Shown here piece by piece: positions 22,949 to 31,444 of a stretch of DNA of 64,000 nucleotides. The stretch comes from Xanthomonas arboricola pv. juglandis (GTDB taxonomy: Bacteria > Pseudomonadota > Gammaproteobacteria > Xanthomonadales > Xanthomonadaceae), in the NCBI RefSeq assembly GCF_001013475.1, contig NZ_JZEF01000002.1:64785-128784 (forward strand), given 5' to 3'. The position numbers were made by a program, and so were the translations under genes. Under the pieces are notes generated by a model. That model did no database searches, was not told where the DNA came from, and worked only from the letters and a program-made list of their open reading frames with translations. Every line of letters begins with the position of its first letter. Position 1 is the stretch's first letter.

Positions 22949-23607
22949 AGACCACCCTGCTTTCCGCCATCCTGGCCTCGACCCTGCTGGTGTGCGCACC
23001 GGCCACCGTGCTGGCGCAGCCGGCTGCCGCCAGCGCGCCTGCGCAGGGCGCGGCGACCAAGACCGTCATCGACAGCAGCACCCGCATCCTGAGCACGCTG
23101 GATCAGCGCCGCGCCGAGTTCCGCAGCAACCCGGCCGCCCTGCGCCAGTACATCAATGGCGAATTGAACAAGGCCTTCGACCGCGACTACTCGGCTCGCC
23201 TGGTGCTGGGCGTCAACGGCCGTGGCGCCTCCGATGCGGACGTCAAGCTGTTCGCCGATGCGCTGGCCGACAACCTGATGCAGCGTTACGGCACCGCGTT
23301 GCTGAACTTCGAAGGCAAGCCGACCTTCCGTGCCAAGTCCGAAAGCGCGCTGCCGGGCAACCGCGGCGTCAAGGTCTCCACCGACCTGATGCGCGCCGGT
23401 AACGACCCGACCCCGGTCGATTACATGATGCGTAACGTCGGTGGCCAGTGGAAGATCTTCGATGTGATGATCGAAGGCATCTCCTACGTGCAGACCTTCA
23501 AGACCCAGTTCGACGGCCCGCTGCGCGAAAAGGGTATTGCCAAGGTCGCCGCAGAGCTGCGTAGCGGCAATCTGCAGGTCGGTCCGGCACCGGCCAATGG
23601 CAAGTAA
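22945..23607 (+). CDS. mlaC: Mla periplasmic phospholipid-binding protein MlaC
   Basis: This 220-residue protein has a signal peptide (MKTTLLSAILASTLLVCAPA, cleaved near VLAQ) and the MlaC/Ttg2D fold. It ferries phospholipid across the periplasm between the MlaA complex and MlaD. Family motifs are TRILSTLDQRRAEFRSNPAA, a DRDYSARLVLG segment and the late VGGQWKIFDVMIEGISYVQT. The start overlaps mlaD by four bases and the end overlaps mlaB by 11 bases. Length is normal for the family. Confidence 0.95.
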   Translation: MKTTLLSAILASTLLVCAPATVLAQPAAASAPAQGAATKTVIDSSTRILSTLDQRRAEFRSNPAALRQYINGELNKAFDRDYSARLVLGVNGRGASDADVKLFADALADNLMQRYGTALLNFEGKPTFRAKSESALPGNRGVKVSTDLMRAGNDPTPVDYMMRNVGGQWKIFDVMIEGISYVQTFKTQFDGPLREKGIAKVAAELRSGNLQVGPAPANGK

Positions 23608-23896
23608 CAGCTCCGTGCAACGCAATGGCGACACGCTGGTACTCACCGGCGTGCTCGACCGCGATGCGGTCACTGCGGCCTGGCCGCAAGCGATCGCGCA
23701 GCTGGACGGCATTCGCACGCTGGACCTGTCGGGTGTACAACGCCTGGACAGTGCCGGCGTGGCGATGCTGGCCGAACTGGCTGCGCGTGTGCGCAGCAGC
23801 GGTGCCGGTCCTGTCACGGTGGTGGGTGAAGCGTCCGGTCTGGACGAATTGCGTGCCGCCTACCGTTTGTCCCCTACTTTCGATTTCCAGGCCTGA
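23597..23896 (+). CDS. mlaB: Mla STAS-domain protein MlaB
   Basis: This 99-residue single STAS domain protein is the cytoplasmic stabiliser of the MlaFE ATPase. It starts MASNSSVQRNGDTLVLTGVL at 23597, inside the last codons of mlaC. The STAS core is RTLDLSGVQRLDSAGVAMLA with the conserved S/T position in LDSAG, followed by GPVTVVGEASGLDELRAAYR. A longer frame from 23537 would begin within mlaC and can be dismissed. Its stop is 10 bases before mlaA. Confidence 0.92.
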   Translation: MASNSSVQRNGDTLVLTGVLDRDAVTAAWPQAIAQLDGIRTLDLSGVQRLDSAGVAMLAELAARVRSSGAGPVTVVGEASGLDELRAAYRLSPTFDFQA

Positions 23897-23906
23897 GCGC
23901 CACCCC

Positions 23907-24950
23907 ATGACCCAGCTTCGCCCCCTTTCCCTGTTGGCCTGCCTGCTGCTTGGCGCCTGTGCCAGCCATGCTCCGAAGCCCGCACCGCCTGCGGCCGCGT
24001 CCGCCTCGGATGCGACGCCCGCGCCGGCACGCGACGATGCCGGCGTGACCGCGCAGCCGGCCGCAGCCGGCTTTGCCGCACCCGACGCCCTACCAGCCAC
24101 CGCGGCGGCGCCTGCCGAGCAAACCAGCGCCGATGCCGGCACGGCCGGTGCCCCCACCTCGGCCGAGGACGACTTCGCTGCGCTCTACGGCCCCACCACT
24201 CCGCAGGCCGGCGCCAACGGTGCACCGGCACAACCCGGTGACGCGCCGTCCTACGATCCGTGGGAGCGCTACAACCGCGGCATGCACCGCTTCAACCTGG
24301 CGGTGGACCGCGGCGTGGCGCGTCCCTTGGCCACCGGCTACACCAAGGTGGTGCCGCGTCCGGCCCGCCTGGGCGTGACCAACTTCTTCGACAATCTCGG
24401 CACGCCGCTGACCATGGTCAATCAGCTGCTGCAGGGTCACCCGGTGTATGCGGTGCAGTCGCTGGGCCGCTTCGTGATGAATTCCACGCTGGGCGTGGCT
24501 GGCCTGTTCGACCCGGCCTCCGCGGCGGGCATCCCGCGCCGCAGCGAGGACTTCGGTCAGACCCTGGGTGTATGGGGCTGGCGCAATTCGCGCTACTTCG
24601 AGTTGCCGCTGTTCGGCCCGCGCACCGTGCGCGATACCTTCGGCCTGGGCGGCGACATTCCGCTGTCGCCGTTGCGCCAGGTCGACGACAGCGGTGCGCG
24701 CTTCGCCTTGCAGGGTCTGCAGCTGGTGGATACGCGCTCGCAACTGATGTCGCTGGATTCGCTGCGCGACCAGGCACCGGACGAGTACGCGCTGACCCGC
24801 GATGCGTGGATGCAGCGCCGCAACTACCAGATCGTGCGCGATCTGCGCAGCCATCGCGAGAAGGACAACGAGTTGCCCGACTACCTGCGCGAGGACAAGG
24901 ACAGCACCGTGCCGGTGGATGCGATGCCGATCCCGCAGTGGATCCGTTGA
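23907..24950 (+). CDS. mlaA: Mla outer-membrane lipoprotein MlaA (VacJ)
   Basis: This 347-residue lipoprotein begins MTQLRPLSLLACLLLGACAS with a clear lipobox (LLGAC). About 90 residues rich in Ala/Pro and low in structure follow, and then the conserved MlaA domain: DPWERYNRGMHRFNLAVDRG, GVTNFFDNLGTPLTMVNQLL, GRFVMNSTLGVAGLFDPASA and SEDFGQTLGVWGWRNSRYFE. MlaA forms a channel in the outer membrane that removes misplaced phospholipids. The N-terminal Ala/Pro linker is longer than in E. coli MlaA, and the gene is part of the mla operon rather than separate. The terminator just after closes the operon. Confidence 0.95.
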   Translation: MTQLRPLSLLACLLLGACASHAPKPAPPAAASASDATPAPARDDAGVTAQPAAAGFAAPDALPATAAAPAEQTSADAGTAGAPTSAEDDFAALYGPTTPQAGANGAPAQPGDAPSYDPWERYNRGMHRFNLAVDRGVARPLATGYTKVVPRPARLGVTNFFDNLGTPLTMVNQLLQGHPVYAVQSLGRFVMNSTLGVAGLFDPASAAGIPRRSEDFGQTLGVWGWRNSRYFELPLFGPRTVRDTFGLGGDIPLSPLRQVDDSGARFALQGLQLVDTRSQLMSLDSLRDQAPDEYALTRDAWMQRRNYQIVRDLRSHREKDNELPDYLREDKDSTVPVDAMPIPQWIR

Positions 24951-24980
24951 TCGGTTGAGCTTGCTGTTTGCAGTAATACG

Positions 24981-25009
24981 AAAAGCCCGGGAGCGATCCC
25001 GGGCTTTTT
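24981..25009 (+). terminator. Rho-independent terminator of the mla operon
   Basis: The perfect stem AAAGCCCGGGA-GCGA-TCCCGGGCTTT is followed by T residues at the end of the stem and TTGTTTTC. It lies about 30 bases after the mlaA stop. Confidence 0.9.
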
Positions 25010-25112
25010 GTTTTCCGCAACATCATGCGAGGTGGTCACCGAAGGCCTGGTTGCATCTGCGGATGATTACTTCGGGCAATCCGAACCAAAGAATCGGATT
25101 GCACTTGCGGTA

Positions 25113-25532
25113 TCACTTGCCGGAGCGCAACGCGGGTTCGGGCCTGAGCGACGGCGTGCGGTCGACATAGGTGAGATAGTGTTTCCACAGGTCGTGCGCC
25201 CGCTGATCGTTGAGGTCGACGATGCAGCTCGCCACCTTTGCCGGCCGGACTGTCGCATCGCGCCAACGCGTTCGCACATTGCCGCATTGAAGATCCCGGT
25301 AAGTTGTCCACGCCGTCTGTGCGTTGTCGAACGCGTCGGCGGGAACACCCAACGTGGAAATGGCCGTGTCGCGCGCGGTAGCCAGATAATCGTCCAGACG
25401 TTCCTGCGATATGCCGACTTGCTGGTTCCAGCAGGCATTACTTTCCGAGGTTGTCTGCAGATCGCGGCAAGGTTCCGCAGCGTGCAGCGACGAACTGCCA
25501 AGCTGCATCAAGGCGACAAAGATAAGACGCAT
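25113..25532 (-). CDS. Secreted LprI-family (DUF1311) protein
   Basis: This 139-residue protein starts at the ATG at 25532, preceded by an excellent AAGGAG ribosome binding site 7 bases upstream. It carries the signal peptide MRLIFVALMQLGSSSLHAAE. The mature part has four Cys in the DUF1311/LprI arrangement (CRDLQTTSESNACWNQ, then CGNVRTRW and ASCIVDLNDQRAHDL). Family members are periplasmic or surface lysozyme-inhibitor-like proteins; that role has been shown for few, so it is tentative here. The 352-base stretch upstream to the peroxidase gene (25533-25884) shows no gene. Confidence 0.75.
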   Translation of the reverse strand: MRLIFVALMQLGSSSLHAAEPCRDLQTTSESNACWNQQVGISQERLDDYLATARDTAISTLGVPADAFDNAQTAWTTYRDLQCGNVRTRWRDATVRPAKVASCIVDLNDQRAHDLWKHYLTYVDRTPSLRPEPALRSGK

Positions 25533-25884
25533 CGACAGGCTCCTTGTTGTGTCGTCTTCGCGGTGATTGAACTGACATATTGGATGCAGCTTGCTCGCAG
25601 CTCGGGCGGCCGGTGACTGAAAATCGAGCAGTGCAATCGCACGCTGCCTGGCGGAGCCCGGTCCATCCGCAACCGCCATGATGTTTTGGCCATGCCAGCA
25701 AACGCAGCGTGTTCCTGCACTTGTGCAGATCACTCCAGACATCTATCTGTTTCAGCGTCAAATGTAGATGGTGCAGCCGTCTTTAAGCGTATCCCTACCG
25801 CAAGCCCTGCTCCGCGGTGTGCGCTTCAAGCCACGCGTGCCACTGCTGCGCACGCGTGGTGTCTGGCCTTGGTAGAGGGGGACT

Positions 25885-26436
25885 TCAGGCAGCCGATGCC
25901 AGCGCCGCATCCACCGCTGCACGTAGGCGCGCATCGTCTACCGGCACGTCGGGGGCGAAGCGGTCGATGACCTGGCCGTCGCGGCCGATCAGGAATTTCT
26001 CGAAGTTCCACAACACGCCCGGTGCCGGGTTGGGTGCGATGCCGTAGCCGGCCAGCTTCTCGCGCATCGGGCCATCGCCGGTGGCTTGCGGGCGGGCGTT
26101 GGTCAATGCCTGATACAGCGGATGGGTTTCGGCGCCGGTGACGGCGATCTTGGAAAACATCGGAAAGCTCACGTCGTAGGTGAGCTGGCAGAACTGCGCA
26201 ATCTCCGCCTCGCTGCCGGGCTCCTGGCCCTTGAAGTCGTTGGCCGGAAAGCCCAGCACTTCCAGCCCCTGTGCCTGCTTGTCGCGATACAGCGCCTGCA
26301 GGCCTTCATACTGCGGGGTCAGCCCGCACTTGGAGGCGACGTTGACCACCAGCAACACCTTGCCGCGATAGTCGGCCAGCGTGGCGGGCTCACCGTCGAT
26401 GCGGGCCACGGGGATGTCGTACAGCGTCTGGCTCAT
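25885..26436 (-). CDS. Glutathione peroxidase family protein (thiol type)
   Basis: This 183-residue peroxidase reduces peroxides with thiol or thioredoxin reductant. It starts at the ATG at 26436, with AGGA upstream; a frame open to 26538 adds an unlikely leader. The catalytic residues are Cys37 in NVASKCGLTPQY (Cys rather than selenocysteine), Gln71 in FPANDFKGQEPG, and Trp143 with Asn144 in WNFEKFLIGRDG. The protein has no signal peptide. It is likely a stand-alone defence gene against oxidants; no operon partner is visible. Confidence 0.93.
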   Translation of the reverse strand: MSQTLYDIPVARIDGEPATLADYRGKVLLVVNVASKCGLTPQYEGLQALYRDKQAQGLEVLGFPANDFKGQEPGSEAEIAQFCQLTYDVSFPMFSKIAVTGAETHPLYQALTNARPQATGDGPMREKLAGYGIAPNPAPGVLWNFEKFLIGRDGQVIDRFAPDVPVDDARLRAAVDAALASAA

Positions 26437-26589
26437 CGGTGCGTCCTGGACAGGTGGAGCCGAGAGCATAAACCGCCAGGGTGGAGCGAGCGATGCCGCT
26501 GGCTCATGACGCTTGCAGTTATCTGCAGCGACGCGCACAGGTCGATCGGCTGATCGGCCTGTGCAAACGCTTGGCCCTGTTCGCAGCCA

Positions 26590-26970
26590 TCAATCGATGC
26601 ACAACGCGGCCTGGCCCATGCCGCCAACCACTTCCTGGCGGCAACCGAAGCGGTCGCTGTCGCGCTGACAGGTGCCTGAGGTCGCGGTGCCGGTCGGCAC
26701 GATGCTGGTGGCCAGGCAATCGCCGCTGCAGTCGGAGTTGTCACTGCAGGTCTTGCCGGCATCGGCGTACGGCACCACGCAACGCACCGTCTGCATGCGG
26801 CCGACCGGACGCAGCTGCCCGCCCTTTGCCGTGCATTCGGCAGCGTCGGCGGAAACGGCGCGCGGAGCCTGCGGGGCGTCCGCCGCAGCGTCCGACCTGG
26901 CCGCCGGGGTATTGCTGCATGCGGTCAACAGCAGCGCGCAGAGCACTGCGTGAATCCATCGGGTTGCCAT
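26590..26970 (-). CDS. Small cysteine-rich lipoprotein
   Basis: This 126-residue protein starts MATRWIHAVLCALLLTACSN, with the lipobox LLTAC, after a GAGAG ribosome binding site. The mature part has an Ala-rich tether followed by a domain with eight Cys (ECTAKGGQLRPVGRMQTVRC, TCSDNSDCSGDCLA, GTCQRDSDRFGCRQ and the last ALCID). The even number of Cys suggests several disulfides in the periplasm. I do not recognise a named family, so no function is given. An upstream extension of the frame to 27087 has no signal. Confidence 0.75.
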   Translation of the reverse strand: MATRWIHAVLCALLLTACSNTPAARSDAAADAPQAPRAVSADAAECTAKGGQLRPVGRMQTVRCVVPYADAGKTCSDNSDCSGDCLATSIVPTGTATSGTCQRDSDRFGCRQEVVGGMGQAALCID

Positions 26971-27075
26971 GTTGAAACTCTCGTCTTGAACCAGGTGGGT
27001 ACCAGCATCGCGGTGGCGATGTCTGCGCGGCGTGCTCGCTATCGGCGCAGGAGGACACGCCGGAGGCCTGCGTTG

Positions 27076-27143
27076 GTAGGAGCGCACCCTGGCGCGATGA
27101 GGCGTTATCGGTAATGCCTGGTCGCGCCCGGGTGCGCTCCTAC
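27076..27143. repeat. Intergenic GTAGGAGCG palindromic repeat
   Basis: The element runs from GTAGGAGCGCACCCTGGCGC to GCCCGGGTGCGCTCCTAC with pairing ends, lying between the lipoprotein and rmuC. It is the same family as the copies inside recB and at 55182-55249. Confidence 0.85.
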
Positions 27144-27176
27144 GTCATGACTTGTGGCATCGCCTCACGCAACGGA

Positions 27177-28760
27177 TCACTCCTGCTCGTCGTTGCCGTC
27201 GTCTTCGCTGCTGCTTCCGGTGTCGTCGCTGCCGGCATCATCCAGCAGCGCCTGGGACTGTTCGCTGGCCAGGGTTTCCACACCGCGCAGGCGGCGTTCG
27301 ATGGTGCGGGTCTTGCGGCTGGCTTCGCCCAGGCTCTTGCCGACCGTACTGATCTGCCGCTCGGCCTTTTCGAGAATGCCGGCGAATTTGCCGAACTCGC
27401 TCTTCACCGCGCCCAGCACCTGCCAGACCTCGCTGGAACGCTTCTCGATCGCCAGCGTGCGGAAGCCCATCTGCAGGCTGTTGAGCAGGGCGGTGAACGT
27501 GGTCGGGCCGGCCAGCACCACGCGATGTTCGCGCTGCAGCAGGTCGACCAGGCCGGCGCGACGGATCACTTCGGCGTACAGGCCTTCGGTCGGCAGGAAC
27601 ATCACTGCGAAGTCGGTGGTCTGCGGCGGGCAGACGTACTTGTCGCTGATCGACTTGGCCTGGATGCGGATGGCGCGCTCCAGCTGGGCGGTCGAATTCT
27701 TGATCGCATCCAGGTCGCCCTTTTCCTGCGCATCGATCAGGCGCTCGTAGTCCTCGCGCGGGAACTTGGCATCGACCGGCAGCCACACCACGGTGTCGTC
27801 GCCACGCCCCGGCAGGCGGATCGCAAAATCCACCGCTTCGGCGCTGTCGGGCCTGACCCGCACGCTACGCGCGTACTGCTCCATCGTCAGCGTCTGCTCG
27901 AGGATGTTCTCCAGCTGCACCTCGCCCCAGCCGCCGCGGTCCTTGACGTTGGTCAGCACGCGCTTGAGATCGCCCACGCCGGTGGCCAGCTGCTGCATTT
28001 CGCCCAGACCGCGCTGCACCTGCTCCAGGCGTTCGGAAACGAGCTTGAAGGAGGCATCCAGGCGCGTATTGAGCGTGGTCTGCAGTTTTTCGTCGACGGT
28101 GGCGCGCATCAGTTCGAGCTTGCTGGCGTTGTCGTTCTGCAGGTTGGCCAGCTGTTGTTCCAGCGTGGCGCGCATTTCGCCGATGCGCAGTTCGTTGCGC
28201 TGGGTGAGTTCGGTCAGACGTTGGCCCAAGGCCTCGGTGAAGCGCTGCTGCGACTCGCCGGCTTCTTGCCGGCCCTTACGGGAATCTTCGGCCAGCGCAT
28301 CGCGCAGGGCGGCCATGTGGGTATCGGTGCGTGCGATCAGCTCGGTCAGTTGCTGGCCGAACACCTGGATGCGGGTTTCCTGTTGCTGGCCGAAACCGTC
28401 GAGCTGGGTGCGCAATTCGGTCAGCCGCAGCGTCAGCAGTTCGCCGGTGCGTTGTTGCGCCAGGGCACTTTCTTCGCGGGCCTTGCGGGCATCTTCGCCG
28501 AGCGCATCGCGCAACAGGTCCAGGCGCTGGTCGGTGCGCGTGGACAGTTCGGTGAGATTGCGCGCGAAGGTTTCCAGGCGGCCGTCCTGCTGCCGCGCCA
28601 GGCCTTCGAGTTGCTCGCGCAATTCGCCGCGGCCGTCGCGTTGCTCGGCGCGCAGCGCCAGCTCCAGGCCGCTGGTGGAAGGACGTCGCAGCAGCGCGAT
28701 CAGCTGCAACACCAGGACTGCGACGAGCAGTCCGAGAAGGATCAGGGATTCGGATGACAT
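27177..28760 (-). CDS. rmuC: DNA recombination protein RmuC
   Basis: This 527-residue RmuC-family protein is thought to limit DNA rearrangements and may act as a nuclease (distant PD-(D/E)XK similarity). It starts with a membrane anchor, SLILLGLLVAVLVLQLIALL, and continues with a long coiled coil (residues about 30-290) of heptad-rich repeats such as QRLTELTQRNELRIGEMRAT. The RmuC domain follows: VLTNVKDRGGWGEVQLENIL, VDFAIRLPGRGDDTVVWLPV, DAKFPREDYERL and YVCPPQTTDFAVMFLPTEGL. The acidic tail (DDAGSDDTGSSSEDDGNDEQ) is unusual but harmless. No ribosome binding site is strong. Confidence 0.93.
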   Translation of the reverse strand: MSSESLILLGLLVAVLVLQLIALLRRPSTSGLELALRAEQRDGRGELREQLEGLARQQDGRLETFARNLTELSTRTDQRLDLLRDALGEDARKAREESALAQQRTGELLTLRLTELRTQLDGFGQQQETRIQVFGQQLTELIARTDTHMAALRDALAEDSRKGRQEAGESQQRFTEALGQRLTELTQRNELRIGEMRATLEQQLANLQNDNASKLELMRATVDEKLQTTLNTRLDASFKLVSERLEQVQRGLGEMQQLATGVGDLKRVLTNVKDRGGWGEVQLENILEQTLTMEQYARSVRVRPDSAEAVDFAIRLPGRGDDTVVWLPVDAKFPREDYERLIDAQEKGDLDAIKNSTAQLERAIRIQAKSISDKYVCPPQTTDFAVMFLPTEGLYAEVIRRAGLVDLLQREHRVVLAGPTTFTALLNSLQMGFRTLAIEKRSSEVWQVLGAVKSEFGKFAGILEKAERQISTVGKSLGEASRKTRTIERRLRGVETLASEQSQALLDDAGSDDTGSSSEDDGNDEQE

Positions 28761-29027
28761 GTGCGCAGTGTAGCCGGGCCGGTCGCAGGGGCTGCGTCAG
28801 TGGCTTGCCGGCCGGCGGTGTCGGCGCGGCTGCAGGGCGCAGTTGGGTGGCGCGCGCACTGCGCCAACGCAGCACGTCGCGGCCACTCCGCGCAGATGCT
28901 GCAGCCGCTGCGCGAAGCGGGCCAGGACAGCGCCGCGGTGATGGAGTTGCAGGCAGATTGCAGCGCATTGACCTCAACGTGACCTGCGCATGGCTAGGGT
29001 GGGGCTTCGTTCCTGCCAGGCCAGCTG

Positions 29028-29408
29028 ATGACCACTGCCACCAACCAAACCCGTCTGTTCGCGCTGGGCCTGTTCGCGTTTCTCGGCAGCTTTGCGGCAA
29101 TCGTGTGGTACCTGATGCGGCCGTACGGCACGGCGTATTTCTTCCCGGTGCACTTTTTGATCGGCGCGGCCTTGCCGTTCGGGTTCTATGCGATCGGCGG
29201 CACGCGGCTGTGGTTCTGGATCGGGATCGGGGTCACCGCACTGGTGCTGCTGTGGTTCAACTTCTGGGGACATGATGCCAACGGGGCGGCGCCACGCCTG
29301 CTCGACTGGACCCACTTTGCCGCCGGTGCGGTGGGCCTGGTGGGCGCGTGGGCGGTGCAGTTGGTGTATCGCAATGTGCGTCCACCGCATCGCCCGTCGG
29401 TTGAGTGA
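29028..29408 (+). CDS. Small membrane protein of unknown function
   Basis: This 126-residue protein has four hydrophobic segments: FALGLFAFLGSFAAIVWYLM, FFPVHFLIGAALPFGFYAIG, LWFWIGIGVTALVLLWFNFW, and FAAGAVGLVGAWAVQLVYRN. The rest is short loops, and it has no signal peptide. CAGG is upstream of the ATG at 29028. It lies between rmuC and an amino-acid permease with no evident partner. The name of the family is not known to me; a role in a transporter is not supported. Confidence 0.75.
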   Translation: MTTATNQTRLFALGLFAFLGSFAAIVWYLMRPYGTAYFFPVHFLIGAALPFGFYAIGGTRLWFWIGIGVTALVLLWFNFWGHDANGAAPRLLDWTHFAAGAVGLVGAWAVQLVYRNVRPPHRPSVE

Positions 29409-29589
29409 GCGGGGATTGTGCGGGGCGGTCGCGTTTGGCCAGGGAACGGCGAGGTGCGCCGCGCGCTCACAGAAGGCGGTGGGCGTGTCTGCGCTGCCAT
29501 GCTTGCGCCGACGCATGACCTTGGACCGATAGCTTTGCTGCGGCGCGTTGGGCGACACTCGGGAATTCTTTGATTCCCGCGAGGTCCGC

Positions 29590-31005
29590 ATGTCGTCTTG
29601 GCTCAGGCGCAAATCCATCGATCAGGTCACCGTGCACGAGGCCGGTCGGCAACTGGTCCGCAGCCTGAGTTGGCCGCATCTGATCGCGCTGGGTATCGGC
29701 GCGATCGTTGGCACCGGCATCTATACGTTGATCGGGGTGGGCGCGGACAAGGCCGGCCCGGCGGTGCTGCTGTCGTTTGTGGCCGCCGGCATCGTGTGCG
29801 CCTGCGCGGCGCTGGCGTATGCGGAGATGGCCACGATGATGCCGGCCGCCGGCAGCGCCTACACCTACAGCTACACCGCGCTCGGCGAGAGCATCGCCTG
29901 GGTGGTGGGCTGGAGCCTGGTGCTGGAGTACTCGCTGGTGGTGAGTACGGTGGCGGTGGGCTGGTCGGGCTATTTCGTCGGCTTCCTGCAGTGGTTGGGG
30001 GTCAACCTGCCGCATGCCCTGGTGGCCGGGCCGCACGCCGGCGGCATCGTCAATCTGCCGGCGGTGGTGATCACCTTCCTGGTGGCCGGCATGCTGATGG
30101 CCGGCACCAAGGAAAGCGCCACGCTCAATGCGGTGCTGGTGGTGCTGAAGATCGTGGCGCTGGGCGTGTTCGTGGCGATCGCGTTGCCGGCCTTCGACAG
30201 TGCCAACCTGCAGCCGTTCATGCCGTATGGCTTTCCCAAGACCGCAGGCCCGGATGGCGTGGAGCGCGGGGTGATGGCGGCGGCGGCGATCATCTTCTTC
30301 GCGTTCTATGGCTTCGATGCGATCTCCACCGCGGCCGAGGAAACCAAGAACCCGGGCCGCGATCTGTCGATCGGCATCGTCGGTTCGATGATCGGCTGCA
30401 CGCTGATCTATGTGCTGGTGGCGTTGTCGGCGGTGGGCGCGATGAGCTTCACCGTGTTCGGCAAGAGTCCGGAGCCGCTAGCGCTGATCATGCGCGAGCT
30501 CGGCCACGGCAAGGCGGCGTTGGTGATCGGTGCGGTGGCGATCATCGCGCTGCCGACGGTGCTGCTGGCGTTTCTGTACGGGCAGAGCCGCATCTTCTTC
30601 GTGATGTCGCGCGATGGCCTGTTGCCGCGCGGCCTGTCCAAGGTCAACGCGCGCACCGGCACGCCGGTGGCGATCACCCTGTTCACGGCGGTGCTGGTGG
30701 CCGCGTTGGCCGGTGTGGCACGCCTGGATGAAATCGCCGCATTGGCCAATGCCGGGACCCTGGCCGCGTTCACTGCAGTGGCGGCGTGCCTGCTGGTGCT
30801 GCGCGTGCGCGAGCCGACGCGTGCGCGCTCCTTCCGCACGCCGCTGGCGTGGGTGGTGGGACCGGTGGCGATCCTGGGCTGCCTGTACCTGTTCTGGAGC
30901 CTGCCGAGCACCACACAGGGCTGGTTCCTGGTCTGGAACGTGCTGGGCGTGGTGGTGTATGTGGCCTATGGACGGCGGAATAGCCGCTTGGCGAAGGTCG
31001 CGTAG
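29590..31005 (+). CDS. APC-superfamily amino-acid permease (CAT type)
   Basis: This 471-residue transporter belongs to the cationic amino-acid transporter branch of the APC superfamily. It has about 12 hydrophobic helices. The first membrane segment carries the family motif LIALGIGAIVGTGIYTLIGV, and TAAEETKNPGRDLSIGIVGS corresponds to the conserved cytoplasmic loop. RIFFVMSRDGLLPRGLSKVN and GTPVAITLFTAVLVAALAGV follow. The start is the ATG at 29590, with GAGG upstream; the frame is open from 29548 but that part is untypical. The substrate cannot be read from sequence. Confidence 0.92.
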   Translation: MSSWLRRKSIDQVTVHEAGRQLVRSLSWPHLIALGIGAIVGTGIYTLIGVGADKAGPAVLLSFVAAGIVCACAALAYAEMATMMPAAGSAYTYSYTALGESIAWVVGWSLVLEYSLVVSTVAVGWSGYFVGFLQWLGVNLPHALVAGPHAGGIVNLPAVVITFLVAGMLMAGTKESATLNAVLVVLKIVALGVFVAIALPAFDSANLQPFMPYGFPKTAGPDGVERGVMAAAAIIFFAFYGFDAISTAAEETKNPGRDLSIGIVGSMIGCTLIYVLVALSAVGAMSFTVFGKSPEPLALIMRELGHGKAALVIGAVAIIALPTVLLAFLYGQSRIFFVMSRDGLLPRGLSKVNARTGTPVAITLFTAVLVAALAGVARLDEIAALANAGTLAAFTAVAACLLVLRVREPTRARSFRTPLAWVVGPVAILGCLYLFWSLPSTTQGWFLVWNVLGVVVYVAYGRRNSRLAKVA

Positions 31006-31007
31006 TT

Positions 31008-31052
31008 CCCTCTCCCATCGGGAGAAGGTGGCCCGAAGGGCCGGATGAGGGG
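31008..31052. repeat. Dispersed CCCTCTCCC-type repeat, copy 1
   Basis: The sequence is CCCTCTCCCATCGGGAGAAG, then GTGGCCCGAAGGGCCGGATG and AGGG, with two short hairpins. It starts 3 bases after the permease stop and is a plausible terminator for it. Confidence 0.75.
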
Positions 31053-31186
31053 CACCCCGGATATCCACCAATAGCCAGCGATGACGAACGCGTCGCCACG
31101 CGCCTTCAAGGTTGAATCGTCGATGGGAAAGTCTTGGCGGTAGCAGTCCCGTGCTGCACGACTGCTTGCGGATGCACGCTGACCAC

Positions 31187-31233
31187 TCCCTTCTCCCATC
31201 GGGAGAAGGTGGCCCGAAAGGCTGGATGAGGGG
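31187..31233. repeat. Dispersed CCCTTCTCCC-type repeat, copy 2
   Basis: This is a second copy of the 31008-31052 element about 180 bases on, with a few changes (ACTCCCTTCTCCCATCGGGA). The 31006-31444 stretch holds this pair and the next repeat, with no gene visible. Confidence 0.75.
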
Positions 31234-31280
31234 ACGGGCGACGCCTGGTGTTATCCAACTTGGTCAGGTGCTCCGCTCCC

Positions 31281-31380
31281 TACCCTCACCCCGGCCCGCG
31301 CTAGCAGCGCGGGCGCTCCCAGGCACGCGCGCCAGAGGCGCCCAAGCTGTGCCTTATCGCCCCGCAGGAGAGGGGCTTAG
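31281..31380. repeat. Long dispersed repeat, copy 3
   Basis: This is a further copy of the element at 4281-4400 and 4465-4582. It carries TACCCTCACCCCGGCCCGCG, the hairpin GCACGCGCGCCAGAGGCGC and the end CGCCCCGCAGGAGAGGGGCT. It sits 65 bases after the GH92 stop. Confidence 0.75.
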
Positions 31381-31444
31381 CACATGCTCCGGCAACGTCA
31401 GGGCTTTCCCTCGCACTCCCCGCAACCCGGGGAGGAGCGTTGGC